Part shown: one piece after another, positions 35,664 to 44,719 of the stretch | Layout: every line of letters begins with the position of its first letter | How positions within the stretch are numbered: the first letter of the stretch is position 1 | Assembly (NCBI GenBank): GCA_017471245.1 | Contig: JAFUVB010000061.1 | Coordinates: forward strand, 62,001-126,000 | DNA: 64,000 nucleotides | DNA from: Prevotella sp. | Lineage (GTDB): Bacteria > Bacteroidota > Bacteroidia > Bacteroidales > Bacteroidaceae | Direction: 5' to 3' | The notes under the pieces: generated by a model | The model's database searches: none | What the model was told of the DNA's origin: nothing | Seen by the model: only the letters and a program-made list of their open reading frames with translations | Translations under genes and position numbers: made by a program

Positions 35664-37043
35664 TTACTTCTCATCATAGCGTGCAGCCTGAACGCTGCCG
35701 TTGCCTTTCAGTTTCTTCATATACCAAAGGAGCAAGGGTATGGTCATGGCAAACGAACCGAAGTCGCTGATGGGCATGGAATACCACACGCCGTCAAGTC
35801 CCCACAGCAAGGGGAGGGTGTAAGCGAGCGGCAGCAGCATGATGAGCTGCCTCGACAGCGACAGGAAGATAGATACCTTCACCTTTCCGATGCACTGGAA
35901 GAAGTTGGTGATTACTGCTTGCGACCCAACAACGAAGAAAACCAACATGTTAACGCGTATGCCTCGCTCTGAAAGAGAGAGCAAATGGGCATCGGTGGTG
36001 AAGATCCGGGCAATCTGCCTCGGGAATAACATCGACAGCGACCACCCCACGAGCAGGATCATTGTTGCGGCGGTGATGGCGAGCCAGAGGCATTTGAACA
36101 TCCTGTCGTATTTCTCTGCGCCGTAGTTATAGCCCACGATAGGCTGCATTCCCTGCGTGATGCCGATGACGAACATGAAGAACACCATCACCACGGAGTT
36201 GGAAATGGAATATGCTCCCACAGCCATGTCGCCGCCGTATCTCACAAACTGGTTGTTCATGAATATCACTATCACGCACGAGGTGACGTTCATCAGGAAC
36301 GGTGAGATGCCGATGCTGATGATGTTGCGCACGAGGTTGGCCTTCAGCCTGTATATGCCCCGTTTCAGGTGGAGCAGTTCTTTCTTGTTGGAGAATATCC
36401 ACATCTGCCAGCATAGCGCCATGGACTGCGAAGTGATCGTAGCCATTGCCGCGCCGCGGATGCCCCAACGGAACCACCACACGAATGCGATGACCAGCAG
36501 AATGTTCATGAACACGGTGAACAGCACTGCATACATGGCATGGCGAGGCTTGCCGGCTGCGCGGAGAACGGCGTTCATGCCGAAATACATGTGGGTGATG
36601 ATGTTTCCGAGCAATATCACCTGCATGAACTCACGTGCGTAAGGCAACGTTACATCGCTGGCGCCGAAGAAGCGGAGAATGGGATTGAGAAACAAGAGGC
36701 ATACGGCCATGAAAAGGAATCCTATGATCAGGTTCAGCGTAACGGTGTTGCCGAGGATGTTCTCTGCCGTCTTGTAGTCCTTCTGCCCAAGTTTCACAGA
36801 GATACACGTTGATGCACCCACGCCGACGGCTGCTCCAAACGCTCCGCTGAGGTTCATAAACGGAAACGTGATGCCCAGTCCGGCAATCGCTTCCGGACCG
36901 ACCACTTGTCCGATAAATGCGCGGTCGATAATATTATAGAGGCTTGAGGCCGACATTGCCACAATGGCAGGCGTGGCATATTGCACCAACAGCTTGCCCA
37001 CAGGCTTCGTCCCCAGTTCCAATGCTGCTTTCTTGTTGTCCAT
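35664..37043 (-). CDS. MATE family multidrug/sodium antiporter
   Basis: A 459-residue membrane protein with 12 predicted helices in two homologous halves (LVQYATPAIVAMSASSLYNI near the start, and AVGAYSISNSVVMVFFMFVIG in the second half). MATE proteins export cationic drugs with proton or sodium. A longer frame to 37175 was rejected because the ATG at 37043 gives the usual start and lies 22 nt after a TAACTTTG box. It may head a transcript with the kinase-like gene (29-nt gap). Confidence 0.9.
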   Translation of the reverse strand: MDNKKAALELGTKPVGKLLVQYATPAIVAMSASSLYNIIDRAFIGQVVGPEAIAGLGITFPFMNLSGAFGAAVGVGASTCISVKLGQKDYKTAENILGNTVTLNLIIGFLFMAVCLLFLNPILRFFGASDVTLPYAREFMQVILLGNIITHMYFGMNAVLRAAGKPRHAMYAVLFTVFMNILLVIAFVWWFRWGIRGAAMATITSQSMALCWQMWIFSNKKELLHLKRGIYRLKANLVRNIISIGISPFLMNVTSCVIVIFMNNQFVRYGGDMAVGAYSISNSVVMVFFMFVIGITQGMQPIVGYNYGAEKYDRMFKCLWLAITAATMILLVGWSLSMLFPRQIARIFTTDAHLLSLSERGIRVNMLVFFVVGSQAVITNFFQCIGKVKVSIFLSLSRQLIMLLPLAYTLPLLWGLDGVWYSMPISDFGSFAMTIPLLLWYMKKLKGNGSVQAARYDEK

Positions 37044-37064
37044 AACATTCGCTATATTCAAATG

Positions 37065-37072
37065 CAAAGTTA
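37065..37072 (-). promoter_or_regulatory. -7 box of the MATE gene
   Basis: TAACTTTG on the minus strand, 22 nt before the ATG. It supports the 37043 start. Confidence 0.65.
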
Positions 37073-37151
37073 CATGTTTTCTCCGAAAATGAAGAATCGC
37101 GGCTTGATAATTATGATTACTTAATACATGTTTCACTTTTCTTTTCCGCTT

Positions 37152-37283
37152 AAAACCTATGCTTCTCAACCTCAAAACCTATGCTTTTGTGCTCCAATAC
37201 CTATGCTTTTATTCTCCAATACCTAAGCTTTCATTCTCCAATACCTATGCTTTCAGACGGCAGAATCTATACTTTTTCACTTC
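37152..37283 (+). repeat. 22-nt tandem repeat array, six units (AAACCTATGCTTT core)
   Basis: Units start at 37152, 37174, 37196, 37218, 37240 and 37262. They have the AAAACCTATGCTT core with a C-rich or T-rich spacer, the same family as at 1081, 24671 and 54494. Confidence 0.9.
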
Positions 37284-37412
37284 GGTTTCATGGTGTTTCG
37301 AACAGAGAAACATCCAGAATCCTGAAAAGATGAGGGAACCTCTCCTTATCAGAAAAGTAGATTCAGTGTAGTTGTGTGTATAATGCTGGTAATCAGGCGG
37401 TTGTGATTATCT

Positions 37413-37615
37413 ATGCGTTACCCGCTGCGTTACCTGCTGCGTTACCTGCTGCGTATGAGACTGCACATCTTTTCCCACACAACTGTATGCTAAAAGCATC
37501 ATTTCCGAGCGAAATCTGAGATGCACTTGTTTCATTCAAGCGGTTGCTTGTTGGCTGTAGTTGTCAGAAAAATGCGCAGTTGGTAACGCAGCAGGTAACG
37601 CAGCGGGTAACGCAT
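37413..37615. repeat. Inverted repeat of 12-nt units (GTTACCTGCTGC family) with long spacer
   Basis: The left arm (37413-37455) has tandem copies of the 12-nt unit. The right arm (37582-37615) has reverse-complement copies. The spacer of about 126 nt makes it longer-looped than the copy at 866-956. Confidence 0.85.
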
Positions 37616-37835
37616 GAATAACTGTAACCGTATGATTATCAATGATATACGCAAAGTGCACTTCTTTTTTGTTTTTTGACGTAGGAGAATGTTGCTGTTA
37701 GCACTGACGTTAGCTCGATTTCACACCACTTTCTGCCAACTCAATTCCTCATTTCCACGGACATCCCGACACTCAAAAACATGAATAATTAACATTATTT
37801 AGTTAATACTTATGACGAATGTTGTTTTTTTTCCC

Positions 37836-37843
37836 TATCTTTG
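37836..37843 (+). promoter_or_regulatory. -7 box of the putA leader transcript
   Basis: TATCTTTG, about 49 nt before the leader ATG and 186 nt before putA. It implies a leader of roughly 180 nt. Confidence 0.65.
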
Positions 37844-37891
37844 CATCAGAAAGTAAGCAACTGATGTCTAACACCTAAACGCTATCAACCT

Positions 37892-37978
37892 ATGTACGAT
37901 ATGTTTTCCAAGCAGGCCTTGACTGCATTGCATCGTTATAGGGATGTGAAATTCAGCCCACCTCTTGTATCGCGTTGA
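37892..37978 (+). CDS. Candidate leader peptide upstream of putA (28 codons)
   Basis: A short open frame, ATG at 37892 to TGA at 37976-37978, beginning MYDMFSKQAL and ending KFSPPLVSR. It lies downstream of the putA promoter box, in the leader of a proline-degradation gene. Its Pro-Pro codons (37958-37963) and its stop fall in a hairpin that ends in a T-tract (37949-37998). It is not a recognised protein. Like TnaC and SpeFL, it could be a nascent peptide that controls the catabolic gene. The sensing of proline is a hypothesis. Confidence 0.5.
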   Translation: MYDMFSKQALTALHRYRDVKFSPPLVSR

Positions 37979-37998
37979 TACAGGGATTGAATTTTTTT
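37949..37998 (+). promoter_or_regulatory. Terminator/attenuator-like hairpin in the putA leader
   Basis: An outer stem of AAATTCA (37949-37955) with TGAATTT (37988-37994), CCC with GGG inside it, and TGTATC (37966-37971) with GATACA (37977-37982) around a GCGTT loop. A T-run to 37998 follows. The last codons of the leader frame form the 5' arm, so a translating or stalled ribosome would block pairing. Confidence 0.55.
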
Positions 37999-38028
37999 AT
38001 TAACAAATATTTTTTTACTTTCTGAAAT

Positions 38029-41000
38029 ATGGCTGAACAAAACATGCCTACCATTCAAGAGGTGTTCTCATGGATGAGAAAACTCTATGACGAGAGCTAT
38101 GCAGGGCTCACCAAGCTCGAGAAAAGCGAGCAACACATGTATGGAACAATGGTCACAACACCCAACGACAAGAAGTTTATCGTCAGAATGCTCGACGAGA
38201 CAAGTCAGGTGCGCGACACGCAGAAACTGGCACGCAGGGTGAAAGACCTGATCGACCAATATGGAATACCCAAGTTCCTCGGACCGGTTGACCACTGCCT
38301 TTTCTGGATGTACCAGAAATTTGCCTACCTTCCACTGTTCAACTGGGTGGCAGTACCCATCATCAAGTGGCGCCTCAGGCGTGACACGTCGCGCGTGATC
38401 ATTGATGCCGCACGCCCGAACCTCACAAAGCACCTCGCAACACGTTTCGACCAGAACATCGGACAGAATGTCAACCTACTGGGCGAGGTGGTTCTTGGCG
38501 ACGGAGAGGCCGACAAGCGCTACTATTCATATCTTGAAGCACTGAAGGAGCCCGATATCAACTACATTTCCGTGAAGATTTCGGGTATCTATGCGCAGAC
38601 TCATGCCCTGAACTACAAGGAGAGCTTCCCCGAACTGATACGTCGCATGTCGGAACTCTATCAGGCTGCCATCGACAACCCCTATACCGATCCTGAAGGA
38701 GTTACCAAACCAAAGTTCATCAACCTCGACATGGAGGAGTATAAGGATGCTCACCTCACGATGAAACTGTTCAAAGACGTTCTCTCACTGCCGCAGTTCA
38801 AGAACTATGAGGCGGGTATCGTGGTGCAGTCTTACCTGCCCGATGCATGGGATTTCCAGACAGAGTTGCTGGAATTTGCACGTGCGCGAGTGGCAGCAGG
38901 CGGATCGCCCATCAAGATGCGTATCGTGAAAGGCTGCAACCTCGACATGGAGAACATCGTGAGCGACCTGAGAGGATGGCCGAATCCCGTGAGGTCGAAC
39001 AAGACGGAGGTGGATGCCAACTACCTGCACCTCATCGAGCGCGGACTCAAACCTGAGAATGCCAAGGTGCTCCACATCGGTATGGCTTCCCACAATCTCT
39101 TCACCATCTCTTATGCCTATCTGCTCACTGAGATGTATCATACGCCGAAAGACTGCTTCTGCTTCGAAATGCTCGAAGGAATGGCAAATCACGTATGGCG
39201 TGCACAGAAGAAACTGGGCAACCACGTTATCCTCTACACACCGGTTGTGAAGAAAGAGCACTTCCTCAATGCCATTTCCTATCTCGTGCGCCGTATGGAC
39301 GAGAACACTGCACCCGACAACTTCCTCACTCATTCGTTCTCGCTGAAGCCCGATACCAAGGAGTGGAAAGAGCTGGAGCAGCAGTTCATCAATGCCTATA
39401 ACATGAAGGACACCATCACCCACATACCGACTCGCACACAAGACCGCAACAAACCTTACGAGGGACAGGAGCCGCAGGACGAGATGATCAATGAGCCGGA
39501 TACTGATTTCGATCGTTTCTGCAACCAGGAATGGGTGGAGAAGATATTCGCCAAGTGGAAGAGCAACGGCAATTTGTCGGGTGAGAAGTCGGCCTGGGGC
39601 GATTGGAAGCCCGGCGACCTGCTTCCCACACAGATTGGAGCTGAGCTGGTATACAATGATGACCATGCCAAGTATTACGACCGCTCACAAGACGGCGACG
39701 TGCTCGTATGCGAAATGTCGCGTGCTGATAAGGCTCAGACGGAAAGAATACTCGAGATTGCAGAGCAGGATCCGGCAGGATGGCGCAATACCACTATCGA
39801 AGAGCGTCACCGATTGATGTATAAAGCTGCCAATATCCTTGGAGAGATGCGCGGCGACCTGAACGGTTCAATGTGCGCCATTACGGGCAAAACCATTGAG
39901 GAGGCCGACGTGGAAGTGTCGGAAGGCATTGACTACTGCCGTTTCTATACCACCACGATGAAGAAGTATGCAGCTCTCGATGACCTGGAGATGAAGGCAA
40001 AGGGAACAGTGCTCGTGCTCTCGCCGTGGAATTTCCCGTGCGCCATTCCTTGCGGAGGTGTTGTGGCAGCTTTGGCATCAGGAAACACATGTATCTTGAA
40101 GCCTGCCACAGTGGCAGCACCTGTGGCTTGGCTGTTTGCAAAGGCATTCTGGGATGCTGGAGTACCCAAGGAGGCCTTGCAGGTGGTGATTACCGACCGT
40201 GAGGCAACTCCGCTTCTCACGTCATCGCCAGTGGTGAAGCATATCATCCTCACCGGCGGCACTGAAACAGCACAGACAATTGCTCATGCCAATCCCCGCA
40301 AACCGCTGTCTGCCGAGACGGGAGGCAAGAACGTGATGATACTTTCTGCCAAGGGCGACCGCGATCATGCCATTATGAACGCTTGTCGTTCTGCATTCGG
40401 AAATGCCGGACAGAAGTGTTCTGCCTGCTCTTTGCTGCTTGTTGAGCGCTCTGTCTACAACGATGAGTTCTTCGAGAAGCTGAAAGATTGTGCATCATCG
40501 CTGAAGGTTGGTGGTGTTTGGAATCCCGGAAACATTGTCGGACCGATGATCACCAACGAAAACGAAAAGCTGCAGCAGGCATTCAAACTGGAGCCAGGCG
40601 AGAAATGGCTCATCGAACCACAGTTCCTCGACAAGAAGAAGTATATCTTGAAGCCAACGGTGAAGATTGATGTGAAACCGTCTTCGTTCACATTCCGCAC
40701 AGAACTCTTCGCTCCGCTGCTCGCCGTGGCTCCATACGACACGCTGGAAGAGGCTGTCGATTTGGTGAACGGACTTGATTATGGTCTCACAAGTGGCTTG
40801 CAGTCGCTCGACGAGCAAGAGCAGAAATACTGGAAGAACCATATCATTGCCGGTAATCTGTATATCAACCGTGGCATTACGGGTGCTATCGTAAACCGTC
40901 AGCCATTCGGCGGCATGAAACTAAGTGCTTTCGGTCCTGGTTTGAAGGCAGGCGGTCCCAACTATTGCGCCCAGTTCATGACGATAACAGACAAAGAGGG

Positions 41001-41502
41001 ATCAACCACAGACTATCGCAAGTCGTACTCAGAATGGTATGACAAGGAATTCAAACATGCCCGCAACATCCAGCCTAAGATACGTGGCGAGCAGAACGTC
41101 TTCCGCTATCTGCCGCTGGCAGGTGGCATGGTGCTGCGCCTGTTTGGTGATGAAACGCTCGAACAGGTTCAGATGGTTCAGCTGGCAGCCAAGACAGTGG
41201 GAACGCCTCTTACCATTTCTGCCGACAGCGACAATCCTTTGACTGGCAAGTTGACAGGTGTCGTGGTTGAGAATCTGGCAGCCTTCTGCGAGAGTATTAA
41301 GAAGTTTGAGCGCGTGCGCACCATTTCCAAGAATGTGCCGGATGTGGTGTTCGAGGCTGCTGCCAACTGTGACAAGTATATAGCACAGTCAGCACCTGTA
41401 AGAAACGGGCGTATTGAACTGACCAACTACATTAAAGAACAATCAATCTCCAACGAGTACCATCGCTATGGCTCTCAGATTGAAATCCCTGAAATCGAGT
41501 AA
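38029..41502 (+). CDS. putA: Bifunctional proline dehydrogenase / delta-1-pyrroline-5-carboxylate dehydrogenase (PutA)
   Basis: A 1157-residue enzyme that oxidises proline to glutamate in two steps. The N-terminal half is the flavin-dependent proline dehydrogenase barrel (about 100-480, with INYISVKISGIYAQTH and EAGIVVQSYLPDAW). The C-terminal half is an aldehyde dehydrogenase with LSPWNFPCAIPCGGVVAALA, catalytic Glu763 (SAETGGKN) and Cys797 (GNAGQKCSA). There is no N-terminal ribbon-helix-helix DNA-binding domain of the kind found in some proteobacterial PutA repressors. The upstream leader (37836-38028) may regulate it. Confidence 0.95.
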   Translation: MAEQNMPTIQEVFSWMRKLYDESYAGLTKLEKSEQHMYGTMVTTPNDKKFIVRMLDETSQVRDTQKLARRVKDLIDQYGIPKFLGPVDHCLFWMYQKFAYLPLFNWVAVPIIKWRLRRDTSRVIIDAARPNLTKHLATRFDQNIGQNVNLLGEVVLGDGEADKRYYSYLEALKEPDINYISVKISGIYAQTHALNYKESFPELIRRMSELYQAAIDNPYTDPEGVTKPKFINLDMEEYKDAHLTMKLFKDVLSLPQFKNYEAGIVVQSYLPDAWDFQTELLEFARARVAAGGSPIKMRIVKGCNLDMENIVSDLRGWPNPVRSNKTEVDANYLHLIERGLKPENAKVLHIGMASHNLFTISYAYLLTEMYHTPKDCFCFEMLEGMANHVWRAQKKLGNHVILYTPVVKKEHFLNAISYLVRRMDENTAPDNFLTHSFSLKPDTKEWKELEQQFINAYNMKDTITHIPTRTQDRNKPYEGQEPQDEMINEPDTDFDRFCNQEWVEKIFAKWKSNGNLSGEKSAWGDWKPGDLLPTQIGAELVYNDDHAKYYDRSQDGDVLVCEMSRADKAQTERILEIAEQDPAGWRNTTIEERHRLMYKAANILGEMRGDLNGSMCAITGKTIEEADVEVSEGIDYCRFYTTTMKKYAALDDLEMKAKGTVLVLSPWNFPCAIPCGGVVAALASGNTCILKPATVAAPVAWLFAKAFWDAGVPKEALQVVITDREATPLLTSSPVVKHIILTGGTETAQTIAHANPRKPLSAETGGKNVMILSAKGDRDHAIMNACRSAFGNAGQKCSACSLLLVERSVYNDEFFEKLKDCASSLKVGGVWNPGNIVGPMITNENEKLQQAFKLEPGEKWLIEPQFLDKKKYILKPTVKIDVKPSSFTFRTELFAPLLAVAPYDTLEEAVDLVNGLDYGLTSGLQSLDEQEQKYWKNHIIAGNLYINRGITGAIVNRQPFGGMKLSAFGPGLKAGGPNYCAQFMTITDKEGSTTDYRKSYSEWYDKEFKHARNIQPKIRGEQNVFRYLPLAGGMVLRLFGDETLEQVQMVQLAAKTVGTPLTISADSDNPLTGKLTGVVVENLAAFCESIKKFERVRTISKNVPDVVFEAAANCDKYIAQSAPVRNGRIELTNYIKEQSISNEYHRYGSQIEIPEIE

Positions 41503-41524
41503 TGATAGCTGTCATCGAAAACAT

Positions 41525-41564
41525 GAACCCCCAATGCTCTCAAAGGCTTTTGGGGGTTCTTTTC
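41525..41564 (+). terminator. putA terminator
   Basis: A stem of GAACCCCCAA with TTGGGGGTTC and a short loop, then TTTTCTTTC. A strong rho-independent terminator. Confidence 0.9.
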
Positions 41565-41669
41565 TTTCGCATCCTTAGCATTCAAGCATAATGCCTCGCT
41601 TTGCTGCTATATTTCTTTCCCATACAGTTTTTTCTGAGTCATTTCTTTTGTTATTCGACTGCTTATGTG

Positions 41670-41677
41670 TATCTTTG
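41670..41677 (+). promoter_or_regulatory. -7 box of the S8 protease gene
   Basis: TATCTTTG, 35 nt before the ATG at 41712. It supports the shorter start, since the longer frame begins at 41601, upstream of the box. Confidence 0.6.
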
Positions 41678-41711
41678 CATCGTGATTTCAGATCAGCATT
41701 CATGGAAACGA

Positions 41712-43094
41712 ATGGCTATTGCAATGCTTTTAGCGGCAACGGTCGTCATTGCTTGGGGGCGCGACGGGGGACGAGTGAAGTTTCCTGGCGGAAAATGCTA
41801 TATGTTCCGCGTGATGCTCACCGACAAGCAAGGTTCTCCCTATACGCTGGATGCTCCAGAACAGTATCTTTCACAACGTGCCATTGACCGTAGGAAGAGG
41901 CAACACTTGGATATAGACAGCACCGATCTGCCCATATCGCCAAGGTATATTCAGGAGGTGGTTTCGGCTGGTGTGGAGGTGGTTTGCCAGAGCAAATGGA
42001 ACAATTCGCTTTTGGTGAAGGGTAAACGGCTCGATGTGTTGCGTAATCTTTCGAAACTGCCTTTCGTAAGGGATGCTCAACGCGTGTGGACATCTCCTGA
42101 CTCACTGGAACGGCGACATGTGAGGGAGCATTATTCCACAGCCTTTAAGGATTGGGAGAGCAATATGGACCAACATGAGTATGGAGTCACCCAACCTCAG
42201 CTTGAAATGCTGGGTGGGCTCATGCTACACAAGCATGGCTATCGTGGCCGGGGTATGGTGATTGCCGTGCTCGACGGTGGTTTTATGAATGCCGATGCTA
42301 TCCCGTCATTACAAAAAGTGCGTGTGGCAGGGAGTGCTGACTTCGTATTTCCGCGTGCTGAAAGTATTTTCAAAGAAATCGATCATGGCACCAAGGTGCT
42401 CTCCATGATGGCGGCAGACGAGCGCAACGTGTTCTTAGGCTCAGCCCCAGAGGCTTCCTATTGGCTGCTTCGTTGCGAAGATACTCAAACAGAGACGATG
42501 GCGGAAGAGGACTATTGGGCTTCGGCAGTGGAGTTTGCCGATTCTGCAGGTGTCGATGTAATCAACAGTTCACTTGGATACCACGATTTCGATGATCGTG
42601 TGCATTTCAAGTATTCGCAGCTTGACGGAACTGCGACGATGATTTCGCGAACTGCATCAATGCTTGCCAAGAAGGGGATGGTGCTTGTTTGCAGTGCTGG
42701 TAATGATGGCATGGGAACGTGGAAGAAGATCAGCTTCCCTGCCGATGCCATTGATATACTCACTGTCGGCGCGGTGAGTGCTGACAGGCAGAATGCAGCA
42801 TTCAGTGCCGTCGGTCCAACTGCCGATGGCAGGGTGAAACCTGATGTGATGGCTATGGGAAGCCCTGCAACGGTGATTACAGGTCGCGGCAGCATCAGCA
42901 AGGATATCGGAACCTCGTTCTCGGCTCCTCTCGTGGCAGGGTTGGTGGCTTGCCTTTGGCAGGCACTTCCAGGCAAATCCGCCTTGGAAATAATTGAACT
43001 GGTGAGACAGAGCGGCGACAACGTGGCATGTCCAGACAATATTTATGGCTATGGCATTCCAGACTTTTGGAAGGCATTCAAAAGCATCAGGTAA
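41712..43094 (+). CDS. Subtilisin-like serine protease (S8)
   Basis: A 460-residue exported protease. The signal peptide MAIAMLLAATVVIAWG is followed by a propeptide-like region and the subtilase catalytic triad: Asp188 (VIAVLDGGF), His225 (EIDHGTKV) and Ser402 (GTSFSAPLVAGL). The oxyanion-type Asn is likely in the SSLGYHD/VCSAGND region. The protein ends straight after the catalytic domain with no type IX C-terminal sorting domain, so it probably stays in the periplasm or uses another route. xseA follows after 26 nt. Confidence 0.9.
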   Translation: MAIAMLLAATVVIAWGRDGGRVKFPGGKCYMFRVMLTDKQGSPYTLDAPEQYLSQRAIDRRKRQHLDIDSTDLPISPRYIQEVVSAGVEVVCQSKWNNSLLVKGKRLDVLRNLSKLPFVRDAQRVWTSPDSLERRHVREHYSTAFKDWESNMDQHEYGVTQPQLEMLGGLMLHKHGYRGRGMVIAVLDGGFMNADAIPSLQKVRVAGSADFVFPRAESIFKEIDHGTKVLSMMAADERNVFLGSAPEASYWLLRCEDTQTETMAEEDYWASAVEFADSAGVDVINSSLGYHDFDDRVHFKYSQLDGTATMISRTASMLAKKGMVLVCSAGNDGMGTWKKISFPADAIDILTVGAVSADRQNAAFSAVGPTADGRVKPDVMAMGSPATVITGRGSISKDIGTSFSAPLVAGLVACLWQALPGKSALEIIELVRQSGDNVACPDNIYGYGIPDFWKAFKSIR

Positions 43095-43120
43095 AGCATG
43101 ATGTTCAAAAGCAAAAAGAA

Positions 43121-44446
43121 ATGAACAAGGCATTGACACTATATGAGTTGAACTCACTCGTACGCGAAACCATAGAGGTTTCGCTCACTCATGAGTATTG
43201 GGTGGAGGCAGAACTGTCAGAGGTGCGCGAGGTGAGAGGTCATTGCTATATGCAACTGGTGCAGTTCGACGAGATGCATGATGGCTTCTTTGGAGGTCAC
43301 CAGCAGAAAACACCCATCGCTCAGGCACCTGCCAAATGCTGGAAGTCGCAATGGATGTTAATACGTCCGCACTTCGAGCGCGTTACGGGGCAGCATCTGC
43401 ATGCAGGCATGAAGGTGATGATGAAGGTGTATGCCCAATTCCATGAGAACTATGGCTTCTCTTGGATAGTGACAGATATGGATCCTGCCTACACAATGGG
43501 TGATATGGCGCGCAAGAGGTTGGAAATCGTCCGGCAACTGAAAGAGAATGGTGTCTTCGACCTAAACAAAGAACTGCCATTACCGATGTTCGCTCAGCGT
43601 ATTGCCGTTGTGAGCAGTGCTGGTGCCGCCGGCTATGGCGACTTTGTCAAGCAGTTGGAGGAAAACGAATACGGTTTCCGTTTCCACATTCAACTGTTCC
43701 CGGCTGTGATGCAGGGCGAGCAGGTGGAAGAGAGTGTGATTGCTGCATTGGATGCTATCAATCAGAATCTCAGCGAATATGATTGTGTGGTGATCATTCG
43801 CGGTGGCGGAGCTGTTGCCGACCTTTCCGGCTTCGACACGCTGGCATTGGCTGAGAACGTGGCAAACTTTCCTCTGCCGGTGATCACGGGTATTGGTCAT
43901 GAGCGCGATGAGTGTGTATTGGATACGGTATCACATACGCGCGTGAAAACGCCTACAGCGGCTGCGGCTTTTTTGATTAACCACTTGAAGGTGGTGGCAG
44001 ATGAAATCCAAGAGTGCCAGCGTGTCATCGTGAATGCCGTGAATCATAAGATGGATATTGAGCGCATGCGCCTCATACGTCTTTCTGAACATCTGCCAGC
44101 ATTGTTCTCGCTGGTGAAGATGCGGCGCGAGGCAATGCTTGACCAGCTGTTTCGGCGCATGCTGAACAAGGCTCAGCAGAAAGCAGATGCTGAACGTGAT
44201 AGGCTGCAGCACATGGACACCGTGATGGGTATGCTTGTACAGCGCTCCATGATGAAAGAGATGCATCGATTGGCAATGCTTGAGCAAAGGCTTGAGGCTG
44301 TAGATCCCAAACGGCTATTGTGTCGCGGCTATAGCATCACTCTTTTCCAAGGCAAGAGCGTGCGTGATAAGAGTATGCTTAAGCCTGGCGACGAGCTTGA
44401 GACAATAGTCGAAAATGGAAAAATCCGCTCTGTGGTGAAAGAATAG
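43121..44446 (+). CDS. xseA: Exodeoxyribonuclease VII large subunit
   Basis: A 441-residue subunit of the single-strand exonuclease VII. The N-terminal OB-fold (about 1-120) is followed by the catalytic domain with VSSAGAAGYGDF, IIRGGGAVADLSGFD and VITGIGHERDECVLD. A long helical region (about 300-400) provides the coiled part. The ATG at 43121 was chosen over an upstream in-frame ATG at 43028 that overlaps the S8 gene and lacks family similarity. It lies just before xseB. Confidence 0.94.
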   Translation: MNKALTLYELNSLVRETIEVSLTHEYWVEAELSEVREVRGHCYMQLVQFDEMHDGFFGGHQQKTPIAQAPAKCWKSQWMLIRPHFERVTGQHLHAGMKVMMKVYAQFHENYGFSWIVTDMDPAYTMGDMARKRLEIVRQLKENGVFDLNKELPLPMFAQRIAVVSSAGAAGYGDFVKQLEENEYGFRFHIQLFPAVMQGEQVEESVIAALDAINQNLSEYDCVVIIRGGGAVADLSGFDTLALAENVANFPLPVITGIGHERDECVLDTVSHTRVKTPTAAAAFLINHLKVVADEIQECQRVIVNAVNHKMDIERMRLIRLSEHLPALFSLVKMRREAMLDQLFRRMLNKAQQKADAERDRLQHMDTVMGMLVQRSMMKEMHRLAMLEQRLEAVDPKRLLCRGYSITLFQGKSVRDKSMLKPGDELETIVENGKIRSVVKE

Positions 44447-44464
44447 AACAAAATACAATATACT

Positions 44465-44653
44465 ATGTCAGAAAAAATCAAATATGAGGAGGCTATGCAC
44501 CAGCTGGAGCAGATAGTCTCGAAAATGGAGAACGACGAGCTTGACATCGATCAGATGGGCGAGCAACTCAAGAAAGCACAGCAGTTGATAAGCCTGTGCA
44601 AGGACAAACTGACGAAGACCGATGAGGAAATCAAGAAAATTCTTGAGAAATAG
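44465..44653 (+). CDS. xseB: Exodeoxyribonuclease VII small subunit
   Basis: A 62-residue helical small subunit (YEEAMHQLEQIVSKMENDEL, then LDIDQMGEQLKKAQQLISLC). It has the usual length and begins 18 nt after xseA. The pair is a standard co-transcribed unit. Confidence 0.93.
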   Translation: MSEKIKYEEAMHQLEQIVSKMENDELDIDQMGEQLKKAQQLISLCKDKLTKTDEEIKKILEK

Positions 44654-44676
44654 TTGGTGGTATGCAAATTATTGCT

Positions 44677-44684
44677 TAACTTTG
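44677..44684 (+). promoter_or_regulatory. -7 box of ilvE
   Basis: TAACTTTG, 35 nt before the ilvE ATG. Confidence 0.6.
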
Positions 44685-44719
44685 TACACCATAAATGATT
44701 CATTCATAATTACAGAAAC

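Larger units (their letters stand above)
37073..37835. other. Large intergenic region with repeats
   Basis: About 760 nt without a supported gene. It contains the 22-nt array (37152-37283) and the 12-nt hairpin (37413-37615). Between 37616 and 37835 nothing specific is seen beyond AT-rich DNA before the putA promoter. Confidence 0.7.

Noticed and set aside
37152..37283. Possible CRISPR array from regular spacing
   Set aside because: The units are adjacent 22-nt repeats without intervening unique spacers, and no cas genes are nearby.
41712..43094. Type IX secreted cargo
   Set aside because: The protein ends straight after the protease domain and has no C-terminal sorting domain.
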